From NCBI GenBank assembly GCA_003158835.1, contig PMLI01000111.1, positions 1 through 6,495 of the forward strand: a stretch of 6,495 bases of DNA. Direction: 5' to 3'. This DNA comes from Acidimicrobiaceae bacterium. Lineage in GTDB: Bacteria > Actinomycetota > Acidimicrobiia > Acidimicrobiales > Palsa-688. The translations under genes and the position numbers were made by a program. Positions 1 through 5,739 of this stretch are shown in pieces (positions within the stretch are counted from its first letter, which is position 1; each line of letters begins with the position of its first letter). The notes under the pieces were generated by a model, which worked only from the letters and a program-made list of their open reading frames with translations, made no database searches and had not been told where the DNA came from.

Positions 1-1
1 A

Positions 2-370
2 GGCGGCAAGTACCGAGAGGTCCCTCTCCACCCCGCCGCCCGCTCCGCCGTCAAGGACTGGGGAAACGAACGGCCCGACTGGCCCGGCGCCCACACCCCG
101 CCCCTCCAGTTAAACCGTCGCGGCGGACGCCTCAGCGACCCAACAGTCAACGACGTCATCGCCGCGATCGGCGAACACCTCGGCATCGAGGACCTCACAC
201 CCCACGTCCTTCGCCACACCTTCGGGACCAACCTCGTCCGCGCCGGCACCGACCTCGTCCTCGTCGCCGAGCTGCTCGGCCACGGCCGCCTCGACACCAC
301 CCGCCGCTACAGCCTCCCCACTGCCGCCGATCGACAACGCGTCATCGACCAACTCCCCGACGACCGCTGA
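2..370 (+). CDS. Tyrosine recombinase/integrase, C-terminal part (5' end outside window)
   Basis: This is the C-terminal catalytic portion of a phage-integrase-type tyrosine recombinase, which cuts and rejoins DNA at attachment sites through a covalent tyrosine intermediate. The frame is open from the left edge to TGA at 368-370, about 122 residues. Visible catalytic elements are the HxxR box (HVLRH, His codon at 203, Arg codon at 212), the second histidine in LLGHGRLDTT (codon at 281) and the nucleophile tyrosine in RRYS (codon at 308). Spacing between these fits the family. The N-terminal SAM-like domain and first catalytic arginine lie outside the window. The protein ends about 20 residues after the tyrosine, as is normal, so this end looks intact. 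It marks the left part of the window as mobile-element DNA. It could equally be a Xer-like or an element integrase; the fragment does not decide. Confidence 0.93.
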   Translation, partial: GGKYREVPLHPAARSAVKDWGNERPDWPGAHTPPLQLNRRGGRLSDPTVNDVIAAIGEHLGIEDLTPHVLRHTFGTNLVRAGTDLVLVAELLGHGRLDTTRRYSLPTAADRQRVIDQLPDDR

Positions 371-452
371 TCCTTACCTGGCGGCAGTACCGCTCTGGCG
401 GCTCAGAGCCAGCCGTCCCTGGCGAGCGGCTGCGACGCTATGCGCTTGGTGT

Positions 453-458
453 TATACC
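453..458 (+). promoter_or_regulatory. Possible -10 box for the HigBA-type operon
   Basis: TATACC lies immediately before the first ATG of the toxin (459), with no Shine-Dalgarno sequence nearby. A -10 here would start transcription around 464-468, which would make the second ATG at 468 a leaderless start. No good -35 is visible at the expected distance, so this is a weak inference. Confidence 0.3.
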
Positions 459-797
459 ATGGGATGCATGGCCGGTTGGGACGTCGAGATAGAGCAAGAG
501 GTCCAGAACTGGCTCGATTCGCTCGACACCATCGCCTTCGAGGTCGCCGAGGCACACATCGACCTGCTCGCCGAGCTCGGCTCCGCTCTGCGGATGCCGC
601 ACAGCCGCCCGCTCGGGGACGGGCTTTTCGAGCCTCGGTTCGAGATGGCCCGCCGGTCGTGGCGGGTCACCTACTGGTTCGCCCCCGCCAGGGTGGTCGT
701 TGCCCTGACGGTGTTCGCCAAGCAGCGCAACAACGAGAAGGCCGAGATCCGGCGGGCAAAGGCGGCCATGGTCCGCTGTCAACAAGAGCATCAGTGA
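459..797 (+). CDS. HigB/RelE-superfamily (phage Gp49-like) toxin of a toxin-antitoxin pair
   Basis: A 112-residue protein resembling the Gp49-like/HigB toxins of the RelE superfamily, which are ribosome-dependent or free mRNA endonucleases acting in the cytoplasm. Matching signs are an N-terminal W-x-V-E segment (residues 7-10) followed by a helix with NWLDSL (17-22), a middle LGSALRMPHSRPL (40-52), the strand FEPRFE (57-62), the WRVTYWF strand (68-74), and FAKQRN near 86-91, where the family usually has an F-x-K motif. Length is typical. Two in-frame ATGs compete: 459, and 468, which would give 109 residues. Neither has a ribosome binding site, and 468 would suit a leaderless transcript. The stop overlaps a potential ATG (TGATG at 795-799) and the antitoxin gene follows directly, so the order is toxin first, as in higBA loci. 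Family is inferred from sequence pattern; toxicity is not shown. Confidence 0.85.
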   Translation: MGCMAGWDVEIEQEVQNWLDSLDTIAFEVAEAHIDLLAELGSALRMPHSRPLGDGLFEPRFEMARRSWRVTYWFAPARVVVALTVFAKQRNNEKAEIRRAKAAMVRCQQEHQ

Positions 798-799
798 TG

Positions 800-806
800 A
801 AGGAGG
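800..806 (+). promoter_or_regulatory. Strong ribosome binding site for the antitoxin
   Basis: AAGGAGG sits 5 nt before ATG 812. It selects 812 over the in-frame ATG at 797, which has no such signal and overlaps the toxin stop. The near-consensus site, compared with none for the toxin, would favour antitoxin excess from a shared transcript. Confidence 0.8.
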
Positions 807-811
807 ACACG

Positions 812-1129
812 ATGGCGCATCGACGCTGGGATGACACCAAGGAGGCGCGCCGAGCACGTATGAGCGCGACGGAGCGAGAAGAGTCTGACGCCCGTGTAGC
901 CGGGCTGGCCTCTGCACTGCGAACCGGTATCGCAGTCCGCGACGCGCGCGAGGCGGCCGGCCTTACCCAGACTGAGCTCGCCGTCCGCATGGGCGTCGCC
1001 CAGTCAGCGGTGAGCCGCATCGAAGCAGGCCGGGCGAACGTCACAGTAGAGATGCTCACCCGGATCGCCGTCACGCTCGGCGCGCCGCTCAAAGTCACGC
1101 TCGGCGTCGGCGAAGCGGTCCTGACCTAA
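812..1129 (+). CDS. XRE-family helix-turn-helix antitoxin (HigA-like)
   Basis: A 105-residue protein with an XRE/Cro-type helix-turn-helix at about residues 39-95. The recognition region reads LTQTELAVRMGVAQSAVSRI (51-70), followed by E-A-G-R-A-N-V-T and the closing helix LTRIAVTLG, as in HigA-type antitoxins. Residues 1-35 are highly charged and probably helical; in related pairs such a segment contacts the toxin, but that is inference here. The family binds the cognate toxin and represses its own promoter through the helix-turn-helix. The gene lies 14 nt downstream of the toxin stop. Start 812 is chosen for its strong ribosome binding site; starting at 797 would add five residues. It looks complete and intact. 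Confidence 0.9.
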   Translation: MAHRRWDDTKEARRARMSATEREESDARVAGLASALRTGIAVRDAREAAGLTQTELAVRMGVAQSAVSRIEAGRANVTVEMLTRIAVTLGAPLKVTLGVGEAVLT

Positions 1130-1740
1130 GCGGGGACCGGCTCACCCAAGGGCATCGCCACTCACCGTCCCGGCCCCAACCGTCACTCTCACGCTCGGCA
1201 CGCGTCAGACACTCGCCCGGCAAGACCTCCAACTTCCACCCGCCATCCGGCTCGTACGGCCATTCTGTGATCCAAGGACGGGCCGACGAAGCGCCCCAGC
1301 CCGTCGAACGCGCAGTTCGTCCCGCTCATGGCGGATGACAACCTCAACCATCCCTCGGTCAAACTTGAGACCGGAATCAAACCACCACGCCACGGAGGCG
1401 CCGCCAGTCTCGAACGCGCAACTCCATCCCGACTGACCCTTCTCCGGCTTCAAGAGCTGGGCCACCGCTACCCGACCTGCACCGCGACCTGGACGCCACC
1501 GTTGACGCTGCGCCCGGCCCCGCCCTTGTCATGGACGATCATCGCCACAAGGGAACCCGTCATCGCCGCCTCTCATGGCCTCGGCCGCCCTTCGGGGGCG
1601 GCGTGTGCTCGCGGACGGTCTGTTCAGGCACCCACGGATGTGTCAGTAGAGCCCTTTTTCGACGGTGGCTTACCTGCTCGCGCACGCTTGGCCAGGTTCT
1701 GACGTCCAGGTCGTAAGGAGGCACTGCGAAAGGAACAGTG
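1130..1740. other. 611-bp stretch with no convincing gene
   Basis: Several open frames exist on both strands, but none has a ribosome binding site, a recognisable domain or a consistent coding pattern. On the minus strand two similar short motifs (SGWSCAF near 1411-1431 and SGTNCAF near 1303-1323) occur in different frames about 108 bp apart, which hints at a decayed or duplicated coding segment. The stretch also holds the hairpin at 1584-1602, a CCCTTGT/ACAAGGG inverted repeat (1523-1529 and 1547-1553), and the leader of the pentapeptide gene with its ribosome binding site. No clear promoter was identified. Confidence 0.5.
1584..1602. other. GC-rich perfect hairpin, possible transcription terminator
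   Basis: GCCGCCC, loop TTCGG, GGGCGGC: a perfect 7-bp stem with a 5-nt loop, in the gap between the antitoxin and the pentapeptide gene. There is no T-run after it on either strand. It could be an actinobacterial-type terminator lacking a U tract, or simple GC-rich palindromy. It is about 455 bp from the antitoxin stop, which is far for its terminator. Confidence 0.3.
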
Positions 1741-2682
1741 ATGTGGAAGCTTGAACGGAAGATACTGGCAATCCCGGCGATCGTCGCAGTGTTGGCACTG
1801 GGAGGTGCAGGGCTCGCCGGCGCATCAGCGGGTGCGGGCGCTCACAACTCGAAGTCGCACGAGCACACTTCTGAAGTCCATACGTACAAGGTCTGCGTCG
1901 AGCACGGCGTTGTTCACGGCGCGCAGGCGAACGGTGCCTGCCCGCTCGACGCCAGCGCCGCACAGATCAACTCTCGTGGGCTAGTTGGGCCCCGCGGCCT
2001 CAGCGGTACCAACGGCAACACCGTCCTGAACGGCACCGTCGCCCCGACCTCGGGCGTGGGCAACAATGGGGACTTCTACCTGGACACGGCAACCGAAACG
2101 CTGTACGGGCCGAAGGCCTCTGGTGCTTGGCCGGGGACCGGCACGGGCGTGGTCGCGTACAACTGCTCGGCGACAACTGCCTATCCCGGGATGGACCTGG
2201 CCGGTTGCTCAATTTCAGGTGCCGAGCTAGGGGGTGCAGCCGTGGCGGGCGCCGATTTTGCTGACAGCCAGTTCAGTGATAGCGACCTGGCCGGCGCCAA
2301 CTTGGCCGGCGCCAACCTCGCGGACACCTCCCTTGATTCGGATGACAACCTGACCGACGCCAACCTGACTGGCGCCAACCTCACGAACCCCGACCTGCAG
2401 GGCGCGAATATGGACGGGGCGGGTACGGTCAACGCCGACTTCAACGGCGCCAACCTGGGCAGCGCCAACTTGACCGACGCCAATATGAACTGGGCAAACC
2501 TGTACGACGCTAACCTGGTGGGCGCCAACCTGACCGGCGCCGGATTATACGGCGCAGACCTACAATGGGCTGACCTAAGTGGTGCCGATTTGTCCGGGGT
2601 GAACTGGGGGCACACGCTTTGCCCGGACGGCACGAACAGCGACAACGACGGCGGGACCTGTACAAGTCACCTCACTCCCTGA
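1741..2682 (+). CDS. Secreted pentapeptide-repeat protein with collagen-like linker
   Basis: A 313-residue protein of four parts. Residues 1-30 are a Sec-type signal peptide: a basic start (MWKLERK), a hydrophobic core and a likely cut near AGASA. Residues 31-79 are a His/Ser-rich segment with two cysteines (52, 67). Residues 80-135 contain Gly-X-Y triplets (GLVGPRGLSGTNGN) and a GNNGDFYLDTATETLYGPK motif often seen in bacterial exported proteins. Residues 151-288 are about 27 tandem A(D/N)LXX pentapeptides, which fold as a right-handed square beta-helix. The C-terminus has HTLCPDGTNS...GGTC, a cysteine-bearing tail often seen in actinobacterial pentapeptide proteins. ATG 1741 is preferred because AGGA at 1731-1734 is 6 nt upstream; an adjacent GTG at 1738 would be too close. 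The export signal argues against the gyrase-protecting role of cytoplasmic members; a surface or matrix role is inference. Confidence 0.9.
   Translation: MWKLERKILAIPAIVAVLALGGAGLAGASAGAGAHNSKSHEHTSEVHTYKVCVEHGVVHGAQANGACPLDASAAQINSRGLVGPRGLSGTNGNTVLNGTVAPTSGVGNNGDFYLDTATETLYGPKASGAWPGTGTGVVAYNCSATTAYPGMDLAGCSISGAELGGAAVAGADFADSQFSDSDLAGANLAGANLADTSLDSDDNLTDANLTGANLTNPDLQGANMDGAGTVNADFNGANLGSANLTDANMNWANLYDANLVGANLTGAGLYGADLQWADLSGADLSGVNWGHTLCPDGTNSDNDGGTCTSHLTP
2191..2604 (+). repeat. Tandem pentapeptide-coding repeat array
   Basis: About 27 units of 15 bp encode the A(D/N)LXX repeats. The commonest core is GGCGCCAAC followed by CTG or TTG. Units such as the one around DSDDNLTDANL (residues 199-209) depart from consensus but keep the 5-residue register over most of the array. 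The repeats create a spurious open frame on the opposite strand. Confidence 0.85.
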
Positions 2683-2835
2683 GGGCTGACGAGTCAGGTT
2701 CAAAATCAATTGGCAAACCGGTGAGCGGCAAGCGCAGAACGAGTTCGACATTCAAGTAAACACATATCAGCATTAGTGGACGCAAACCGCCGTTAGGCAC
2801 CGTGGGCCTCGCCTGTGGCCGAACAACCCGCTCGG

Positions 2836-3072
2836 TCAGGCGTGGGCTGGCGCGAAAGCGTGGACGACGAGCACAAGGGTGCCGTCAGCCTCGACGCCCG
2901 TGATCGTGGCCTCGAACGGCCCCGCTCCACTGTCGGCGACCAGGACCTGCTCACCGACGACAGGTGGGCGGTCTTCCTCCCAGCAGCCGGGGGGCACCGT
3001 CGCTCGTCCGCCACGCACGGGTGTGAAGGTCAGATCGGCGACGACCTGCGGCAGGTCTCCCATATCGTTCAT
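2836..3072 (-). CDS. Small hypothetical protein, translationally coupled to upstream gene
   Basis: A 78-residue protein I do not recognise. Codon third positions are strongly G/C. It is predicted to be mostly beta-strand, with LTFTPVRGGRATVPPG (14-29), VVGEQVLVADSG (38-49) and FEATITGVEADGTLVLVV (53-70) resembling a small beta-barrel (SH3/OB-like) arrangement. There is no signal peptide or membrane segment. The ATG at 3072 overlaps the stop of the preceding minus-strand gene as ATGA (3069-3072), indicating translational coupling and a shared transcript. Another in-frame ATG lies at 3063. It converges with the pentapeptide gene across a 153-bp AT-richer gap (2683-2835) where I see no clear terminator. 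Function unknown; it might be a partner or accessory of its neighbour. Confidence 0.72.
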   Translation of the reverse strand: MNDMGDLPQVVADLTFTPVRGGRATVPPGCWEEDRPPVVGEQVLVADSGAGPFEATITGVEADGTLVLVVHAFAPAHA

Positions 3073-3575
3073 GGTACCTGTCCAGGCCCGTCGCCTATTG
3101 TCCGACGAGGGTCGAAGGCTCGCAAGACGGCGGTGAAGCGGTCCTCGAGGCTCGCCCGGAGGGAGCTACGTCCCGTCTTGGTCAGGGTCGCGTAATCACC
3201 CGTCCCGGGCGGGTAGGGGCAGACGATCACGTCGACGTGCCGATCGGACAGGGGCATCAGGTCATCGCCGTCGAAGATGTCGGTGGCAACGAGATGGCAC
3301 CCGAGCGCACGTAGGTCACCGACCCGGGTCAGCCCGTACCAGGACCATCGCGTGCCGCGAACGACGATCTGGGCTTCGATCTCGTCGGCCACGGCGAAGC
3401 ACGAGACGGTCAGCGCGCCGGATTGCTCGAACCCGGGGACGACACGGTAGGCGGGAGCGTTGGCGAGAGCGAGCTTCAAGGCGTTGACGACGTCGCTGTC
3501 GTTGTTCATGCGGAGCAGGAGCTGTTCTCCATCGCCGATGCGGCGGTCCGCGCGCACCACAACTCGTCGAGCCAA
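3069..3575 (-). CDS. Hypothetical protein, first gene of an ATGA-coupled pair
   Basis: A protein of about 168 residues with no family I can name. The favoured start is TTG at 3575, because GGAGGT (3590-3585) precedes it by 9 nt. An ATG at 3509 (146 residues) lacks a ribosome binding site, and an ATG at 3653 (194 residues) would add an Arg/Pro/Gly-rich tail and lies on a hairpin. Numbered from TTG, residues 23-60 (MNNDSDVVNALKLALANAP onward) start with a likely helix. Strands follow (IEAQIVVRGTRWSWYGLTRV, about 66-85), then HLVATDIFDGDDL and VDVIVCPYPPG (about 94-124), then a C-terminal helix with LRASLEDRFTAVLRAF. It has no signal peptide or transmembrane segment. It lies 230 nt downstream of the abiEii relic on the same strand, so it may ride in the same island but probably has its own promoter. 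Confidence 0.7.
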   Translation of the reverse strand: MARRVVVRADRRIGDGEQLLLRMNNDSDVVNALKLALANAPAYRVVPGFEQSGALTVSCFAVADEIEAQIVVRGTRWSWYGLTRVGDLRALGCHLVATDIFDGDDLMPLSDRHVDVIVCPYPPGTGDYATLTKTGRSSLRASLEDRFTAVLRAFDPRRTIGDGPGQVP

Positions 3576-3631
3576 AACGTTGCCACCTCCGGTGACGACC
3601 GACCTCGGTCCACGTCCTCGGGGCCCTGGCC

Positions 3632-3652
3632 TGGCACGAAGTGGTCGTGCCA
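3632..3652. promoter_or_regulatory. Perfect 8-bp inverted repeat upstream of the unknown gene pair
   Basis: TGGCACGA, 5-nt spacer AGTGG, TCGTGCCA. It lies 56 nt before the favoured TTG start, in the 229-bp gap downstream of abiEii. It could be an operator for the unknown pair or an RNA hairpin ending the abiE transcript. No T-run follows it on the minus strand, which argues against a classic terminator. No -35/-10 pair was convincingly placed next to it. Confidence 0.45.
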
Positions 3653-3804
3653 TCTGGCTCGCCCTGGCTGCCCCTTAGAGACGCGCGAGCCTTCGATCGG
3701 TCGCGCAGGTCGTCTGGCGTGTTGGGCCCCCTGCCGCGCGCGACGTGCGCAGGCCGGCCCGTACCGGCGTCGCCTGCGGGCCGCGGTACCGCTCTACCGC
3801 TCGG

Positions 3805-4603
3805 TCACGCCCCTGTTGGTTTCGGGAGCTTGGTCAGCACCGCGGCGATGACCAGTTCGGCGGCACTATCCAGGTCATAGCCGGCGGGCCTGCCGACCAC
3901 GAAGGGGTCGAGGTCGTGGCGGAACTCGTCGTCGCTGAGCTTGTCGCGCAGGTTGGCGACCGCCGACTTCGCCGTGAGCGAGGCCGGGTGGTACGGCTCG
4001 AAGGCGGCGATTGGGAATGTCGTCCTCGCCGGTCAGCCCGAGCTCGGTGAGTGCGAGCCACAGGTCGAACACGTCCCGGCTCTTCTTGCGCTCGTAGAGG
4101 GCACGGATCTTGGTCGCGACGAGCTCACGGGTGCTAAAGGTGCGCACCTGTGCCTGTCCGCTCCACCAGGGGGAGCTCACCTCGTAGGGCACCAGCTGGA
4201 CCGGGTCGACCGGCGACCGCTCGCGGGTGTTGACCTCGACCTTGATCCGGATCCGCAGCCCTTCGTCCGATTCGGTGATCAGGTAGGCCTTCGGGTTTTC
4301 GCCGATCCTGGTCTTGACCTCGAAGCTGAGCTCCGTGCCGAGCTCGGTCATGGCGCCGGTGAACTCCTTGATGCCCCCGGCAGTGGACCGTACGTAGTCG
4401 AGGTCCTCGCTGTAGCGGTGCGCCGGGTGGATATGGAGCTTGTGGAAGCAGGTCCCGCCGCGGAAGACGAGTTCCTCGCCCAGGTAGGGGTGGTTGGCGA
4501 TCTCGCAGATGAGGCGGCTGAGGAGCAGGTCCTGGCCGATCTGGGCCCGGGTCGGCCAGGGCGCTCCTGTCGACCAGTGCGTTACCGCCGCAGCAGGGAT
4601 CAC
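3805..4603 (-). pseudogene. abiEii: AbiEii-type nucleotidyltransferase toxin with a one-base frameshift
   Basis: This is the AbiEii (DUF1814, nucleotidyltransferase superfamily) toxin; members such as MenT transfer nucleotides to tRNA and stop growth. The start is GTG 4603, preceded by GGAG (4615-4612), and GTGA overlaps the AbiEi stop. Motifs are present in order: RGGTCFHKL (48-56) with the GG pair of the nucleotidyltransferase fold; RYSEDLD (63-69) with acidic residues D67 and D69; IKVEVN (120-125); and KIRALYERKKSRDVFDLW (165-182). After residue 197 the frame breaks: uninterrupted reading gives an Arg/Pro-rich tail ending at TGA 3875. Shifting +1 near 4010-4016 restores the expected tail (AAFEPYHPAS, NLRDKLSDDEF, GYDLDSAAELVIAAVL) to TGA at 3807-3805. 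The corrected protein is 265 residues. One extra A in CCCAATC explains it. Either the toxin is inactivated or the sequence has an error. Confidence 0.9.
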
Positions 4604-5400
4604 AGGTCAGGCTCCACGTCGGTGTTGACCCGCAGACGCCAGTGGGCGTCGACCTCGCCGGCGACGGGGCTGCCCGGGGCCAGCAGGTCCGGAGGAAAGT
4701 GACGGCGCTGCTCGACCCGATCGTGAAGCATGCCGGTCAGGTCGGCCTGGCCGGTCGCGTCGAGCAGGAACCCGAGGCGCCGGACGGCCGCCAGCGAGAA
4801 GTGCTCCGCCGCTTCGGCGAGCCGTCGGGGCTGCAACTGGTTCTCCTCGGCGAGCTCGGCGAGCACGGTGGCGACGTTGCTCACCCCACCCCCGTGACCC
4901 GGCTCTGCGGCCAGATCGAGGGCGGTCACCTCGGGCGTTGAGACCCACACCTGTCCAGTCGGCACGTTGCGCCGCAACCGCGGCAGCTCGCTCAAGTGCC
5001 GCCGCCCGATGAAGCGCAACCGCACTCGTTCGATGTCCCGGTCTGCCAAGTGCCGGTCAACGGCCACCTGCACAACCTGCGGGCGCTGGTGCGCGGCGCC
5101 GTACATCTCCGCTGCGGACAGCCAACCGAGGTAGTAGTCACGTCCGAGGTGGGTCATCATCGGCTCGATGAACTGGGCCCCGGGGATGACACGCCATGTC
5201 CGGTACTCAGGCGGGACGACCACCCACAGCCCGCGCGCAGGGGAGAACACCCGGCCGCCTCGCGCCAACGGCTGCATCCGTACCCGGACGTGCTCGGGCG
5301 GCAACTGCAGCAGCTGGGCCGCCTCCTCGGTGCTCACCGCCAGCCGACCGTGCGCGAGCAACGTGTCGAGTGCCTCTGCCATCGGGTGGTGACCCGGCAT
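4600..5400 (-). CDS. abiEi: AbiEi-type antitoxin and transcriptional repressor
   Basis: A 266-residue AbiEi-family protein, antitoxin of the AbiE bicistronic toxin-antitoxin and phage-defence system. Residues 8-65 form the N-terminal winged helix-turn-helix (LDTLLAHGRLAVSTEEAAQL, then a second helix HVRVRMQPLARGGR and the wing VFSPARGLWVVVPP). Residues 80-165 hold the family core YYLGWLSAAEMYGAAHQ (89-105), VVQVAVDR and STPEVTALDLA (154-164). The C-terminal helical domain contains LRRLAEAAEHFS-like and FLLDATGQ segments as in full-length members. ATG 5400 has AGGAGGT 5 nt upstream (5412-5406). The stop overlaps the toxin start (GTGA, 4603-4600), implying coupled translation. Family knowledge: AbiEi represses its own operon by binding inverted repeats and neutralises the toxin without a stable complex (type IV). 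The repeats are visible upstream. The frame is intact. Confidence 0.92.
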   Translation of the reverse strand: MPGHHPMAEALDTLLAHGRLAVSTEEAAQLLQLPPEHVRVRMQPLARGGRVFSPARGLWVVVPPEYRTWRVIPGAQFIEPMMTHLGRDYYLGWLSAAEMYGAAHQRPQVVQVAVDRHLADRDIERVRLRFIGRRHLSELPRLRRNVPTGQVWVSTPEVTALDLAAEPGHGGGVSNVATVLAELAEENQLQPRRLAEAAEHFSLAAVRRLGFLLDATGQADLTGMLHDRVEQRRHFPPDLLAPGSPVAGEVDAHWRLRVNTDVEPDL

Positions 5401-5405
5401 CGAGT

Positions 5406-5412
5406 ACCTCCT
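5406..5412 (-). promoter_or_regulatory. Ribosome binding site of abiEi
   Basis: AGGAGGT on the minus strand, 5 nt before ATG 5400. It fixes the abiEi start and lies just below the proximal operator. Confidence 0.75.
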
Positions 5413-5415
5413 CGC

Positions 5416-5442
5416 TCAACGTAACGGCTATCATTACGTTGG
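5416..5442. promoter_or_regulatory. abiE operator 1, promoter-proximal inverted repeat
   Basis: Two 12-bp half-sites face each other across 3 bp: TCAACGTAACGG (5416-5427, +) and CCAACGTAATGA (5442-5431, -). Both match the consensus CCAACGTAACGA seen in operator 2 with at most two changes. The site falls between the predicted transcription start (about 5446) and the abiEi ribosome binding site, where bound AbiEi would block transcription or elongation. Binding by AbiEi is inferred from the family. Confidence 0.75.
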
Positions 5443-5452
5443 CCCACTAAAT

Positions 5453-5480
5453 ACTATACCAGGTCGGCCGCTCTTGCCCA
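5453..5480 (-). promoter_or_regulatory. Predicted abiE promoter
   Basis: On the minus strand, TGGGCA (5480-5475) and TATAGT (5458-5453) are separated by 16 bp and resemble -35 and -10 boxes; the -10 is good, the -35 only fair. Transcription would start near 5446 and run into abiEi. The promoter sits exactly between the two operators. Confidence 0.6.
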
Positions 5481-5492
5481 GCGATTGACGCG

Positions 5493-5519
5493 CCAAGGTA
5501 ACGACCATCGTTACGTTGG
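5493..5519. promoter_or_regulatory. abiE operator 2, upstream inverted repeat
   Basis: Half-sites CCAAGGTAACGA (5493-5504, +) and CCAACGTAACGA (5519-5508, -) are separated by 3 bp, the same geometry as operator 1. The palindrome extends further to 5490-5522 (14-bp arms with one mismatched position). It lies upstream of the predicted -35. The two operators are 77 bp apart centre to centre. Confidence 0.75.
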
Positions 5520-5589
5520 CGCGCCGATCACTGCCGGTGGGGCGTTTCGCCGTTGACGCTGGAATGGCGCTGCGAACGAGGCGGGCGCT

Positions 5590-5739
5590 TCTCGGAGACC
5601 TTCCGGATCTGGTTCTTATGTGTGCTTTTCTGACCAGGGAGGACCGAGGTTTGACAAATTCATATTCGGCAGCGATCTGCTCGGAGGATGCGTGCACGGA
5701 CAGGTATCCCAGAACCGCGGCACCGGCAGCCTCAGGAAG
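5590..5739 (-). pseudogene. Probable relic of a LuxR-type helix-turn-helix domain
   Basis: On the minus strand from 5739, LPEAAGAAVLGYLSVHASS followed by EQIAAE matches the start of LuxR/MalT-type DNA-binding domains, which typically read L-x-x-A-E-x-x-V-L-x-Y-L-x-T-H-x-S-x-x-E-I-A. After about 5653 the similarity stops in this frame. A shifted frame near 5624-5597 reads THKNQIRKV, close to the family's THLKxIYRKL recognition-helix region. There is no start codon, ribosome binding site or complete domain. It abuts the transposase fragment end, so the parent gene was probably cut by the transposon or a later deletion. This is pattern recognition only. Confidence 0.4.

Noticed and set aside
440..811. 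Extended antitoxin frame of 229 residues starting at 440
   Set aside because: The upstream part overlaps the toxin gene in another frame; the ribosome binding site and domain boundary place the start at 812.
1328..1702. 124-codon plus-strand open frame in the gene-free stretch
   Set aside because: Pro/Thr/Arg-rich, no ribosome binding site, no recognisable motif and no coding-like third-position pattern compared with the confirmed genes.
2181..2645. Long minus-strand open frame opposite the pentapeptide gene
   Set aside because: It is antisense to the repetitive A(D/N)LXX codons and has a low-complexity Ala/Leu/Ser/Pro product; the repeat structure creates it.
2683..2835. Possible bidirectional terminator between convergent genes (CTGAC-GA-GTCAG near 2686-2697)
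   Set aside because: The stem is only 5 bp with a 2-nt loop that cannot fold well, and no T-run follows.
3786..3802. Tandem TACCGCTC repeat, sharing GTACCGCTCT with 388-397, considered as an attachment-site pair
   Set aside because: The shared word is only 10 bp in GC-rich DNA, lies inside no clear boundary, and has no extended identity on either side.
3941..4702. 253-codon plus-strand open frame across the abiE genes
   Set aside because: It is antisense to AbiEii and AbiEi, whose conserved motifs establish the minus strand as coding; there is no ribosome binding site or domain.
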